Shown one piece after another: positions 8,807 through 18,812 of a stretch of DNA of 64,000 nucleotides. The DNA is from an uncultured Muribaculaceae bacterium (GTDB lineage Bacteria; Bacteroidota; Bacteroidia; Bacteroidales; Muribaculaceae). Positions within the stretch are counted from its first letter, which is position 1, and each line of letters starts with the position of its first letter. The translations under genes were made by a program, and so were the position numbers. The DNA lies in the NCBI GenBank assembly GCA_910579995.1, contig CAJTWH010000020.1, positions 1-64,000 of the forward strand, read 5' to 3'. A model generated the notes under the pieces. That model did no database searches. It was not told where the DNA came from and worked only from the letters and a program-made list of their open reading frames with translations.

Positions 8807-9820
8807 ATGAAAACAAAGAATCTTTTTATTGCCGCTATTCTCCTGATGGGGCTTTCCGCTGAAGCTGAATCTCCGGCAAAGGATATAAGTTTCGCCCGCG
8901 GTGCAGATGTGAGCTGGGTAACGGAGATGGAGGCGCAGGGACGTAAGTTCTACACCCGCGGCCCCGGGCGCGTTGAGAAAGAGTGTATGGAGCTGCTGCG
9001 CGACGATTGCGGCGTCAATGCTATACGTCTGCGTGTGTGGGTGAATCCCAAACGGCAGTGGAATGCCATTCCTGATGTGGTCAAAAAAGCTGCGCGGGCA
9101 GATAGCCTTGGTATGCGCGTGATGATTGACTTCCATTTCTCCGACAGCTGGGCTGACCCCGGCAAGCAGGTGATCCCGGCAGCTTGGCAAAATCTCGACC
9201 TCGACGGTCTTTGCAAGGCTCTTGCCGGACATGTAGATGAGACGCTCAAAGCGCTAAAAGCAGCAGGCGTGTCGCCCGAATGGGTGCAGATTGGCAATGA
9301 AACGACACCCGGCATGTTGCTGCCCGTCGGCTCAATCGACAATCCGAAGGAACTCACGGCACTGAACAATGCCGGCTACGACGCTGTGAAGGCTGTATTT
9401 CCCGACGCCAAGGTAATAGTCCACCTCGACCAAGGCAATGATCGCCGCCGCTACGACCGTATGTTCGGCCTCCTCGAAGCCAACGGAGGTAAATACGACA
9501 TGATAGGAATGTCGCTCTATCCCTATTGGGTGCAGGAGGGTGGCGACAAGCGCGGTTGGCTCGAAATCACCGAGGATTGCATTGCAAATGTAGATTATGT
9601 GACGAAGCGCTATGGCAAGCCGGTGATGATATGCGAGATTGGCGAGCACTGGAGCAAAGGCGAGCAGTGCAAAGCTATGATTGAGAAGATGATGACTGCT
9701 GATGTAGAAGGCATATTCTACTGGGAGCCCGAGGCTCCCGCGCGCTACAACGGCGGCTACCAGCTCGGCTGCTTCGAAAACGACGCCCCCACCGTCGCCC
9801 TCGACGCTTTTAAAGAGTAG
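8807..9820 (+). CDS. Secreted arabinogalactan endo-beta-1,4-galactanase (GH53)
   Basis: A 337-residue glycoside hydrolase family 53 enzyme that cuts beta-1,4-galactan chains, as in pectic side chains (arabinogalactan I). A hydrophobic signal peptide covers residues 1-20 (MKTKNLFIAAILLMGLSAEA). GH53 hallmarks are RGADVSWV near the mature N-terminus, NAIRLRVWVNP, DFHFSDSWADPGKQ, the acid/base glutamate in QIGNETTPG and the nucleophile glutamate in MICEIGEHW. Full catalytic-domain length with no extra binding module. No SusC/SusD pair is adjacent, so it is not part of a classical polysaccharide utilisation locus here. No clear promoter of its own is seen. Confidence 0.92.
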   Translation: MKTKNLFIAAILLMGLSAEAESPAKDISFARGADVSWVTEMEAQGRKFYTRGPGRVEKECMELLRDDCGVNAIRLRVWVNPKRQWNAIPDVVKKAARADSLGMRVMIDFHFSDSWADPGKQVIPAAWQNLDLDGLCKALAGHVDETLKALKAAGVSPEWVQIGNETTPGMLLPVGSIDNPKELTALNNAGYDAVKAVFPDAKVIVHLDQGNDRRRYDRMFGLLEANGGKYDMIGMSLYPYWVQEGGDKRGWLEITEDCIANVDYVTKRYGKPVMICEIGEHWSKGEQCKAMIEKMMTADVEGIFYWEPEAPARYNGGYQLGCFENDAPTVALDAFKE

Positions 9821-9874
9821 ACTTTTTTAAGGTCATTAAGGTCATTAATGACTTTAAAGATTAAATTAAAGTGC

Positions 9875-9912
9875 AAAAAAAATCCTTCAGGCCTGCGCCT
9901 GAAGGATTTTTT
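9875..9912. terminator. Bidirectional terminator between GH53 and gap genes
   Basis: The perfect inverted repeat AAAATCCTTCAGGC / GCCTGAAGGATTTT has a CTGC loop and A/T tracts on both sides. It lies between convergent genes. Confidence 0.88.
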
Positions 9913-9928
9913 ATAGTGCAGTTATGGC

Positions 9929-10939
9929 TTAGCCGTTGATGCGTACCATGGTAGCGATGAGGTCGAGCACTTTGTTAGAGTAGCCGATCTCGTTGTCGTA
10001 CCAAGAAACAACTTTTACGAAGTTGTCGGTCAGGTATACACCGGCGTTTGCGTCGAAGATAGAAGTGCGGGTGTCGCCGAGGAAGTCGCTCGATACAACA
10101 GCGTCTTCGGTGTAGCCGAGTACGCCTTTGAGTTCGCCTTCTGCAGCTTCTTTCATAGCAGCGCAGATAGCTTCTTTGGTAGCGGGTTTGGCGAGGTTAA
10201 CGGTGAGGTCAACTACAGATACGTCGAGGGTGGGCACACGCATCGAGATACCGGTGAGTTTGCCGTTGAGTTCGGGGATAACTTTGCCTACAGCCTTGGC
10301 AGCACCTGTAGAAGAGGGGATGATGTTGCCTGAAGCGGCACGGCCACCACGCCAGTCTTTCATAGAAGGACCGTCAACAGTCTTCTGAGTAGCGGTGGTA
10401 GAGTGTACGGTGGTCATAAGACCGTTTACAATGCCGAATTTGTCGTTGAGGACTTTGGCGATAGGAGCAAGGCAGTTGGTGGTGCAAGAAGCGTTAGAAA
10501 CGAACTGTGTGCCTTTAACGTAAGTGTCGGCGTTCACACCGCAAACGAACATGGGGGTGTCGTCTTTAGAGGGAGCAGACATTACAACATATTTAGCACC
10601 GGCTTCGATGTGAGCCTGAGCTTTCTCTTTGGTGAGGAAAAGACCGGTTGACTCAACAACGTATTCAGCACCTACAGCGCCCCAGCCGATTTCTGCGGGG
10701 TTTTTGCATGCGGTTACGCGGATGTGCTTGCCGTTTACAATCAGTTCGCTTTTTTCGAGGTCGTAGTCTACGGTGCCTTCGAAGTGGCCGTGCATGGTGT
10801 CATACTTGAGCATGTAAGCCATGTAATCTACGGGGAGAAGGTCGTTGATAGCGACTACTTCGATGTCGTCACGCTTTGTTGAAGCACGGAAGACGAAGCG
10901 ACCGATACGACCAAAGCCATTGATACCTATTTTAGTCAT
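9929..10939 (-). CDS. gap: Glyceraldehyde-3-phosphate dehydrogenase, type I
   Basis: A 336-residue NAD-dependent glycolytic enzyme. The N-terminal Rossmann motif is GINGFGRIGR. The catalytic cysteine is in SNASCTTNCLAP (about residues 148-159), and the phosphate-binding segments GRAASGNIIPSSTGAAKAV and RVPTLDVSVVDLT follow. Length and motifs are those of glycolytic type I GAPDH. Monocistronic, with its own promoter on the minus strand and a hairpin terminator. High confidence. Confidence 0.96.
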   Translation of the reverse strand: MTKIGINGFGRIGRFVFRASTKRDDIEVVAINDLLPVDYMAYMLKYDTMHGHFEGTVDYDLEKSELIVNGKHIRVTACKNPAEIGWGAVGAEYVVESTGLFLTKEKAQAHIEAGAKYVVMSAPSKDDTPMFVCGVNADTYVKGTQFVSNASCTTNCLAPIAKVLNDKFGIVNGLMTTVHSTTATQKTVDGPSMKDWRGGRAASGNIIPSSTGAAKAVGKVIPELNGKLTGISMRVPTLDVSVVDLTVNLAKPATKEAICAAMKEAAEGELKGVLGYTEDAVVSSDFLGDTRTSIFDANAGVYLTDNFVKVVSWYDNEIGYSNKVLDLIATMVRING

Positions 10940-11013
10940 AGTTTGGTTGATTGAATATTGGGTTGTTTAATGTGTCAATGTTAAGTGCTGCGGCTATTGC
11001 CGTTTTGCAGCTG

Positions 11014-11043
11014 CAAAATTAATGAAAAATTTCGGTATTTCAA
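11014..11043 (-). promoter_or_regulatory. Putative gap promoter
   Basis: On the minus strand, TTG (complement of 11041-11043), 19 bases, then TAATTTTG (complement of 11014-11021). It leaves a leader of roughly 70 bases before the gap ATG. Confidence 0.6.
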
Positions 11044-11104
11044 TTTTGCAGAGCATATTTTTTTAGCCCGCTTATATTTTTTTAAGGTTGAAGCACACTG
11101 ATTG

Positions 11105-11887
11105 TCAGCGTGCCATGGTTATGGCCACTGTATTGAGGCGGTGCTCGAGCTCTGTAGTGCTCAGGCGGGTCGACAGTTTGCCGCGGTAGGCAATCGATAT
11201 GTTGCCCGTTTCCTCGCTCACCACTATGGCAAGGGCGTCGGTGGCCTGTGCTATGCCGAGGGCCGAGCGGTGGCGCAGGCCGAGCGCGCGGGGCACGTCG
11301 CTGTCGTGGCTCACAGGCAATATACAGCCTGCCGCCTCTATGCGCCCGTGGGCGATAATCATTGCGCCGTCGTGGAGCGGAGAGTTCTTGAAGAAGATGT
11401 TTTCAATCAGGCGGGTGTTGATAAGAGCGTCGATACGGTCGCCCGAGGCGGCGTAGTTGTCGAGTGGCACAGATTGCTCCACCACTATCAGTGCGCCTGT
11501 CTTGCTCTTGCTCATGCTCATGCAGGCATAGACTATGGGCATTACCCATGAGAGAGCCTCATTGTCGATTTCTTCTTTGTGGTGGTGGAATATATTGCTC
11601 AGGAAGCGCCACCGCCGCTGGCTGCCGAGCTCCACGAGGAAGCGCTTGATAGGTTCTTGGAAAAGGATCACCAAGATTATAAGGCCGATACCCATGAACT
11701 TGTCGAGTATGGAGCCTATCAGGCGCATGTCGAAAATCTCCGACGCAAGCACCCACACTACTATGAATGCAAGTACGCCGTAGAATATATTGATTGTGCC
11801 CGACTCTTTCATGAGGCGGTAGATGTAGTAGAGCAGTACTGCGAAGAGCAGTATGTCGATGGCGTCTTTAATTCCGAAGTCGAGCAC
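11105..11887 (-). CDS. cdaA: Diadenylate cyclase CdaA (c-di-AMP synthase)
   Basis: A 260-residue membrane-bound diadenylate cyclase that makes cyclic di-AMP from two ATP. Three N-terminal membrane helices lie within about residues 8-80. The DisA_N/DAC domain follows, with the catalytic motif HDGAMII (DGA) and the ATP-binding motif GLRHRSALG (RHR). Length fits the CdaA/TIGR00159 family. It is the last gene of typA-folP-cdaA, 25 bases after folP. The folP-cdaA pairing is common in Bacteroidetes. No CdaR-like regulator gene is present next to it. Confidence 0.94.
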   Translation of the reverse strand: MLDFGIKDAIDILLFAVLLYYIYRLMKESGTINIFYGVLAFIVVWVLASEIFDMRLIGSILDKFMGIGLIILVILFQEPIKRFLVELGSQRRWRFLSNIFHHHKEEIDNEALSWVMPIVYACMSMSKSKTGALIVVEQSVPLDNYAASGDRIDALINTRLIENIFFKNSPLHDGAMIIAHGRIEAAGCILPVSHDSDVPRALGLRHRSALGIAQATDALAIVVSEETGNISIAYRGKLSTRLSTTELEHRLNTVAITMAR

Positions 11888-11912
11888 GGTGTGGAGAAAT
11901 ATTAGAGTTGGG

Positions 11913-12761
11913 TTATTGTTGGCAGAAGAGCTTTTCGATGATGGTCACCGATTGGGCGGCCTCGCGCGGGTCGTGCACGCGCAGGATGGCGGCGCCGCGT
12001 TCGAGTGCGAGGGTGCCGGCGATGGCTGTTGGCGTGAGAGCGTCGGCGGCGTCGATTCCGAGCAGACGTGTGAGCATGGATTTACGCGACATTCCGGCAA
12101 GGACGGGGCGTCCGAGAATGGCGAAATCGGCAAGATGAGCCAAGAGACGGTAGTTCTGGTCAAGGGTCTTGGCGAAGCCGAAGCCGGGGTCGACGATTAT
12201 GTCGGCCACGCCGAGTTCCTGCAGCTCCGCAATCTTGAACGAGAGCTCGGAGATGACGTCGGCGACCACATCGCCGTAGTCAGTCATAGTCTGCATTGTC
12301 GCCGGAGTGCCGCGCATGTGCATAAGTATATAAGGTACGCGAAGCCGTGCGACAGTGGCAAACATCTCGGGGTCAAGTGTACCGCCGGCGATGTCGTTGA
12401 TTATATCACCGCCCCATCCGATGGCTTTTTCGGCCACGTCGGCGCGGAATGTATCTATAGATATAGGTATATCATCCCCCACGGCTTCTCTCACGGCGTG
12501 TATGCCGAGGTCGAGGCGCGCCATCTCTTCTTCGGCCGGAACCTCATCGGCGCCCGGCCGCGATGAATAAGCGCCGAGGTCGAGCATGTCGGCTCCGTCG
12601 GAGACGAGTCGTTCGGCAGCAGCCATGATGTCGGCGCGTGTCTGTGCGCGCGAAGAACTGTAGAAAGAGTCGGGGGTGATGTTGAGCACACCCATCACCG
12701 CAGGCCGGCTATATTCTATCAGCCGGCCGTGCAGGTTGAGCGTGAAGGGTTGCATGGGCAT
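11913..12761 (-). CDS. folP: Dihydropteroate synthase
   Basis: A 282-residue TIM-barrel enzyme of folate synthesis. It joins p-aminobenzoate to dihydropterin pyrophosphate. The N-terminal signature VMGVLNITPDSFYSSS is at about residues 22-37; DLGAYSSRPGADEVP is the second pterin-binding signature, IIVDPGFGFAKT and AGMSRKSM complete the active site, and the C-terminus contains RVHDPREAAQS. A start two codons later (ATG of MQPF) is also possible. It begins only 5 bases after typA, so co-transcription is expected. Confidence 0.94.
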   Translation of the reverse strand: MPMQPFTLNLHGRLIEYSRPAVMGVLNITPDSFYSSSRAQTRADIMAAAERLVSDGADMLDLGAYSSRPGADEVPAEEEMARLDLGIHAVREAVGDDIPISIDTFRADVAEKAIGWGGDIINDIAGGTLDPEMFATVARLRVPYILMHMRGTPATMQTMTDYGDVVADVISELSFKIAELQELGVADIIVDPGFGFAKTLDQNYRLLAHLADFAILGRPVLAGMSRKSMLTRLLGIDAADALTPTAIAGTLALERGAAILRVHDPREAAQSVTIIEKLFCQQ

Positions 12762-12766
12762 TTTGC

Positions 12767-14563
<1,797 letters not shown>

Positions 14564-14588
14564 TACTCTATTGGATTGTTTTAATGTG

Positions 14589-14596
14589 CAAAATTA
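14589..14596 (-). promoter_or_regulatory. Putative typA operon -7 element
   Basis: The complement reads TAATTTTG, the same -7 box as in front of gap. A matching -33 box is not clear. Confidence 0.5.
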
Positions 14597-14793
14597 CACA
14601 AAATGTGCGAAATAGAGTGTATTTTGACTCCGAATTTTTTGACTGTGCGGAAACTTTTTCTTTTCTTTGCGGCTGATTGACGGCTCCGGCTATCGAAAAT
14701 GGCTTTCGCCGCTATCGATTTTTTCCTCTGAAATCAAAAACCGCGTGGTGTTTTTGTTTGTTCTTTTGCAGAAATTTTTAATCGAAGACAAAT

Positions 14794-15000
14794 ATGAACA
14801 CACCGTTGATTATCTGGACGTGCATTGCCGCTGTGGCTGCAGTCTTGTTTGTAATGAGGGTTGCCTCTTCTGTAAAGAATCACAATCGCAGCAGCCGGCT
14901 TTTCAAATTTCTGAGTATGGGCCATGAATGGGAGGAGATTTATGTGCCCGGCGATAAAATCTATCACGAAGACCAACGTTATGACTACGACGACATCTGA
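14794..15000 (+). CDS. Small single-pass membrane protein, unknown function
   Basis: A 68-residue protein with one N-terminal hydrophobic helix (about residues 5-24, IIWTCIAAVAAVLFVMRVAS), followed by a basic stretch (KNHNRSSRLFK) and an acidic, tyrosine-rich tail ending YDYDDI. I do not recognise a family. Its 3' end overlaps the ThrE N-half gene by 20 bases, which supports it as a real gene and implies translational coupling. It may be an accessory protein of the exporter, but this is only inferred from position. Confidence 0.55.
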   Translation: MNTPLIIWTCIAAVAAVLFVMRVASSVKNHNRSSRLFKFLSMGHEWEEIYVPGDKIYHEDQRYDYDDI

Positions 15001-15757
15001 GCCCGACGCTTCCCGCCTATGCAATTTCCTTGCCGACTATGCCGCATGTCTTTTCGGCAGCGGCGCCACATGTATAAGATTGGAGAAAAACGTCAGCCGT
15101 ATGGCGTCGAGGGCGGGCATGGAGGTGAGGCTTTCCATTATGCCGCGTCATATCCATGTGAATGTCAGCGGCGCCGATGGGTCGGCGGCCAAGCTCGTGG
15201 ATACATCGGCGCGGCCGGTCAGCTTTGATGTCAACACGCGCCTGAGCCGTCTCAGCTGGGATTATGCCGACGGTAAGGTAGGCTTTGACGAGTTGCAGAC
15301 GAGATTCAGGGAGATCGCTGCAGCCCCCGGGGGCAATCCGTGGGTGGTGTTGGTGTTGGCGTCGCTTGCCAATGCCGCTTTCTGCCGCCTTTTCGGTGGT
15401 GATATGGCTGCTATGGCGGTGGTGTTTGTGGCCACGGCGGCCGGCTTCTCGTTGCGGCAGACACTGGTGGAGAGGCATGTCGATCTCCGCTTGGTGTTTG
15501 TGCTGTGCTCCTTTGTGTCGGCTGTGCTTGGCGCTGCCGACGGGCTTTTCGGTCTTGGCTCGACACCCGATGTAGCCTTGGGCACGAGTATATTGTATCT
15601 TGTTCCCGGTATACCATATATCAACTCTTTCTGCGATATGCTCGACCGCCGCTATATCTGTGCGTTCGGCCGTATGATGGACGCCGTTGTGCTCACGGCC
15701 TGCCTCTCGATAGGGCTTTGTTTCGGCATGTTGCTTATGAGAGTGGGTATGTTCTGA
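14981..15757 (+). CDS. Threonine/serine exporter, N-terminal half (ThrE_1)
   Basis: A 258-residue protein of the ThrE family (PF06738 half). A cytoplasmic N-terminal domain is followed by about five membrane helices from residue 118 on, with the signature YLVPGIPYINSFCDML before the last helix. Together with the next gene it would form a split threonine/serine exporter. An in-frame ATG at 14924 exists; 14981 is preferred because it starts just before the conserved domain and gives a short overlap with the upstream small gene. The split form is usual in Bacteroidetes. Confidence 0.82.
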   Translation: MTTTTSEPDASRLCNFLADYAACLFGSGATCIRLEKNVSRMASRAGMEVRLSIMPRHIHVNVSGADGSAAKLVDTSARPVSFDVNTRLSRLSWDYADGKVGFDELQTRFREIAAAPGGNPWVVLVLASLANAAFCRLFGGDMAAMAVVFVATAAGFSLRQTLVERHVDLRLVFVLCSFVSAVLGAADGLFGLGSTPDVALGTSILYLVPGIPYINSFCDMLDRRYICAFGRMMDAVVLTACLSIGLCFGMLLMRVGMF

Positions 15758-15774
15758 TTTAAAATCTCTGCATT

Positions 15775-16260
15775 ATGTTGATTCAAATTTTACAGGATGC
15801 ATTGTTCTCGGCGATAGCAGCAATCGGCTTTTCGGCCATAAGCAACCCTCCCGTGCGCTCCTACGCCTACTGTGCCTTTATTGCTGCAGTGGGGCATAGC
15901 CTGCGCTTCGTGCTTATGCAGCCCGGGGTCTGCGGACTTCATATCGTTCCGGCGACTGCTTTGGCTGCGTTGGTGATAGGTCTTCTGGCTGTTTTCCTTT
16001 CAAAGCGCTCTACGGTGCCTCCCGAGACGTATATCTTCCCGTCGCTGCTGCCTATGGTGCCGGGTGTTTATGCCTATAAGGCTTTCGGCGGTCTGGCGAT
16101 GTGCCTGTTTTTCTCCGACGAACCGTCGTTTGTCCACAATTTCTACCTCTTCGCCTCTAATGGCATGATGGCCTTTTTCATACTCCTCGCGATGGCCGTC
16201 GGTGCTGTAATTCCGATTTTTATGTTCAAGCAAGTATCATTTCAAGCAACCCGACGATAA
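15775..16260 (+). CDS. Threonine/serine exporter, C-terminal half (ThrE_2 / DUF3815)
   Basis: A 161-residue integral membrane protein with about five hydrophobic helices. The motif FPSLLPMVPGVYAYKA matches the second ThrE half and mirrors the PGIPYIN motif of the first half. It lies 17 bases after the N-half gene and its TAA overlaps the ATG of the LysR gene (TAATG). The two halves should assemble in the inner membrane and export small hydroxy amino acids or similar solutes; the real substrate is not determined. Confidence 0.82.
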   Translation: MLIQILQDALFSAIAAIGFSAISNPPVRSYAYCAFIAAVGHSLRFVLMQPGVCGLHIVPATALAALVIGLLAVFLSKRSTVPPETYIFPSLLPMVPGVYAYKAFGGLAMCLFFSDEPSFVHNFYLFASNGMMAFFILLAMAVGAVIPIFMFKQVSFQATRR

Positions 16261-17162
16261 TGGAACTCCGACAACTCCGATATTTTGTAAAAGTGGCCGA
16301 GACGCTTAATTTCTCCGAGGCTGCCCGTATTCTTTGCGTTACGCAGAGCACTCTTTCCCAACAGATAAAACAGCTCGAAACCGAACTTGACACCGTCTTG
16401 CTCCGCCGCAGCAGCCACAGTGTGGGTCTCACTGAGGCCGGTGAGGAACTATTGCCCTACGCGCAACGCACCTTGCTTGACGCCGACTTGTGTGTCGACC
16501 GCCTGTCGGATCTCCGGAGTATGCTCTGCGGCACACTTAATATTGGTGTCACATATTCTTTCGGCCCTATCCTCACCGAGGCTCTTGTGGATTTTATGAA
16601 GCAGTACCCGAAGGTGAAGCTCAATATCTGCTACCGCCCGATGGCGGAGCTGATGGAAATGCTGCGCGAGCGCAAGGTCGATTTCGCCCTTGCCTTCAAG
16701 CCTTCGGTGGCTGTGCCTGATGTTGATTCTCATGTCCTGTTTCAGAACTATCTCGCTGTAGTTGTAGGGGATATGCACCACTTGGCGAAGCACGACAGAA
16801 TCTCGCTATCCGAACTCTCCGGATATGAGCTTGCTCTGCCGGCCAAAGGCCTGCAGGCCCGGAATGCTCTTGACAATGTGCTCCGGCATTACCACGCCGA
16901 CTTGAAAATCAGGGCGGAGCTGAATGAGGTGAACATCCTGCTCAAGCTTATACGCCAAAACCGCTTGGCCACTGTTCTTGCCGAGGCTTCCGTGCATAGC
17001 GAGAGCGGAGTGCGTGCCGTACGACTCGATATCCCCGACAATGAGATGGCCGGCTGCGTGCACACCCTGCGCGATTCTTATCACAAGCGGTCAATGCAGG
17101 AGTTTATCAAGATTCTCAGCGCTTCGATGGCGGTGCGCGACAGGGTAAATTCGTGGCTTTGA
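16260..17162 (+). CDS. LysR-family transcriptional regulator
   Basis: A 300-residue LysR protein. The N-terminal winged helix-turn-helix covers about residues 1-60 (MELRQLRYFVKVAETLNFSEAA, then TQSTLSQQIKQLE), followed by the periplasmic-binding-like effector domain from about residue 90. It lacks the paired redox cysteines that define OxyR. The start overlaps the stop of the ThrE_2 gene (TAATG), so it is likely co-expressed with the exporter and may control it, although LysR regulators more often sit divergently. The effector is unknown. Confidence 0.88.
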   Translation: MELRQLRYFVKVAETLNFSEAARILCVTQSTLSQQIKQLETELDTVLLRRSSHSVGLTEAGEELLPYAQRTLLDADLCVDRLSDLRSMLCGTLNIGVTYSFGPILTEALVDFMKQYPKVKLNICYRPMAELMEMLRERKVDFALAFKPSVAVPDVDSHVLFQNYLAVVVGDMHHLAKHDRISLSELSGYELALPAKGLQARNALDNVLRHYHADLKIRAELNEVNILLKLIRQNRLATVLAEASVHSESGVRAVRLDIPDNEMAGCVHTLRDSYHKRSMQEFIKILSASMAVRDRVNSWL

Positions 17163-17193
17163 TGTTAAAATTGGTGACAATTGGCAAAACCTG

Positions 17194-17224
17194 TTGCACG
17201 CTTCGACTATTGTTGCTATTTTTG
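17194..17224 (+). promoter_or_regulatory. Putative promoter of the lipoprotein gene
   Basis: TTG (17194-17196), 20 bases, then TATTTTTG (17217-17224). The predicted leader is about 20 bases. Confidence 0.55.
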
Positions 17225-17250
17225 CACCCAAGAATCAATCAATACATAAA

Positions 17251-18114
17251 ATGAAGAAATATCTACATTATCTTACAGCAATTGTCGTTGCATGCTTGCT
17301 GTTGGCGTCGTGTGATGATAATAAGGGAAATCAGACAATCACAGAGCAGACTCTCCCCAATTGCTTTGCTTACGTGACTGATATAGCTGACGGACCGGCT
17401 GCGTATTATAGCGGTCTTGCATATAAAGTGCGCCTCAATTACACCGAGCCCTCTGCCGAGGTGACAGTGTCGGGTCTCAAACTCACCGACGGAACTTCGT
17501 ATCCGTCGTTTACACTCTCCGGCCTTAAATTTTCAATCGATAAAGATGGCTGGATTGTGCTCTCGGGAGAGAATCTCACTCCATCGGGTGTGTCGTCGTC
17601 GCTGTTGGTGTCGCGTTTTTCAATGCGCCTTTACCAGCGTATCGTAGGTAATGTATATTCTCCGGCTTTCAGTGTCGGCATGACAATCGACGGCCGTTAT
17701 TCGGTGGCTTCGGCATACGCAAGCCAAGGTTGCTTCGGTACTACCACCAGCACCTCGGAATCTTTTGCCACATTCCAGACTAAAGACACGCAATATGCAT
17801 TGGCATTCAATATAGAGACTCGCTGTGTCACAATCAGCATTGTAAAGGCTCAGTTTATGGAGAAAATGCCTGCCATGGATATTGTGCTCAAAAACATACC
17901 GTTTACCATGCGTGGCACAACGGCATATTTCGAGATCGACAACATCGTGCCGGAGAGCAACGACACTCCGTATCCGGCATTCAGGATAAGCAATCTCAAG
18001 GGAGAGCTTGATTTCGGTGCGGGTCTCGACCTCGACTTCGACTGCGCGCCCGAAATGTTCGGCGGTGCGGTATTCCACATCTCCGCTGATTGCGGTTTTG
18101 TGCCGGCGTCATAA
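17251..18114 (+). CDS. Hypothetical lipoprotein (beta-rich, two-domain)
   Basis: A 287-residue predicted lipoprotein. A basic N-terminus and hydrophobic core lead to the lipobox LLASC, with the cysteine near residue 21, then an acidic DDNKG linker. The rest is beta-rich without a known catalytic motif. Two similar halves can be made out: the first around VTVSGLKLTDGTSYPSFTLSGLKF, the second around FEIDNIVPESNDTPYPAFRISNLKG, suggesting an internal repeat of a beta-sandwich. The ATG at 17251 is chosen over 17194, which lies upstream of the promoter box. Function unknown; probably exposed on the outer membrane or facing the periplasm. Confidence 0.7.
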   Translation: MKKYLHYLTAIVVACLLLASCDDNKGNQTITEQTLPNCFAYVTDIADGPAAYYSGLAYKVRLNYTEPSAEVTVSGLKLTDGTSYPSFTLSGLKFSIDKDGWIVLSGENLTPSGVSSSLLVSRFSMRLYQRIVGNVYSPAFSVGMTIDGRYSVASAYASQGCFGTTTSTSESFATFQTKDTQYALAFNIETRCVTISIVKAQFMEKMPAMDIVLKNIPFTMRGTTAYFEIDNIVPESNDTPYPAFRISNLKGELDFGAGLDLDFDCAPEMFGGAVFHISADCGFVPAS

Positions 18115-18142
18115 GAAAAGGCTTCTGCGAAGCGATATGCAG

Positions 18143-18188
18143 GTGGCGGGCATCCGGGTCTTCCGGCGGTCCGCCACTATTTTTTTTC
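18143..18188 (+). terminator. Rho-independent terminator after the lipoprotein gene
   Basis: GTGGCGG (18143-18149) pairs with CCGCCAC (18171-18177), with an inner CCGG/CCGG stem, followed by TATTTTTTTT. Confidence 0.82.
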
Positions 18189-18253
18189 GTACTTAAGGCG
18201 GGTTAAATAAAACTAAACAAAAACAAAAATATTGAAAAATATTGCGCCGAAGA

Positions 18254-18285
18254 TTTTTAAAATCGAGATAAAAAGCGTATCTTTG
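18254..18285 (+). promoter_or_regulatory. Putative promoter of the nuo-atp-nuo supra-operon
   Basis: TATCTTTG (18278-18285) is a strong -7 box; a T-rich run at 18254-18258 stands at the -33 distance. It is the only convincing TAnnTTTG promoter I find in front of the 17-kb gene run to nuoN. Confidence 0.6.
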
Positions 18286-18431
18286 CAGCACTGATTGTGC
18301 ACTCTATGGGTGCATGATTGCCAACTTGTGGCGTAAGGTTTTGGCTGTAAGCGCGTTCTCTCCTCATTAGTCCGACGTTTGCTCAATGCTTTGACGCTGC
18401 CTTGAGACCGATGAAAATAAACTAAATCAAT

Positions 18432-18812
18432 ATGATCACAACAGCCATCTTCGGAATAGAGAACAATGGGCTCTTGGGTATCACGGCGCTGCTCACCGGC
18501 GTTGCGCTGGTGGCCTTGGCTCTTTGGATTGCCAAGCTCATCTCGCCGAGTTCCTTCAACCCCCAGAAGGGTGAAGCCTACGAATGCGGTATCCCTACAC
18601 GCGGCGAATCAATGTCGCAGTTTAAAGTGGGATACTATCTTTTTGCTATCCTGTTCCTTATGTTCGACGTTGAGACCGTCTTCCTCTTCCCTTGGGCAGT
18701 GAGAATGCGTGAGCTTGGCGTCGATGGTCTATTATGTATCGCCGTCTTCTTCGGCATCTTGGTGCTGGGCCTTGTATATGCCTGGCGGAAAGGAGCTCTT
18801 GAATGGAAGTAA
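18432..18812 (+). CDS. nuoA: NADH-quinone oxidoreductase subunit A
   Basis: A 126-residue membrane subunit of complex I with three helices. The loop after helix 1 has the family motif KGEAYECGIPTRGESMSQFKVGYYLFAILFLMFDVE, with the conserved cysteine (YECG) and the DVE at the start of the third-helix block. It is the first gene of the supra-operon; its stop overlaps the nuoB start by 10 bases. Membrane arm next to the quinone site. Confidence 0.94.
   Translation: MITTAIFGIENNGLLGITALLTGVALVALALWIAKLISPSSFNPQKGEAYECGIPTRGESMSQFKVGYYLFAILFLMFDVETVFLFPWAVRMRELGVDGLLCIAVFFGILVLGLVYAWRKGALEWK

Larger units (their letters stand above)
18115..18431 (+). other. Intergenic region ahead of nuoA: terminator, promoter and long leader
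   Basis: This 317-base gap holds a small hairpin (GCTTC-TGC-GAAGC, 18121-18133), a strong terminator (18143-18188), an AT-rich stretch, the nuo promoter (-7 at 18278-18285) and an untranslated leader of roughly 140 bases. In the leader TGCAC/GTGCA (18298-18314) and CTCAA/TTGAG (around 18380-18405) can pair. No open frame of note. Confidence 0.6.

Noticed and set aside
9828..9855. Repeated GGTCATTAA words after the GH53 gene
   Set aside because: Too short and AT-rich to be called a repeat element or operator; no symmetry supports a binding site.
16260..17162. OxyR peroxide sensor
   Set aside because: The paired redox cysteines in the effector domain are not seen and the context is an amino-acid exporter.
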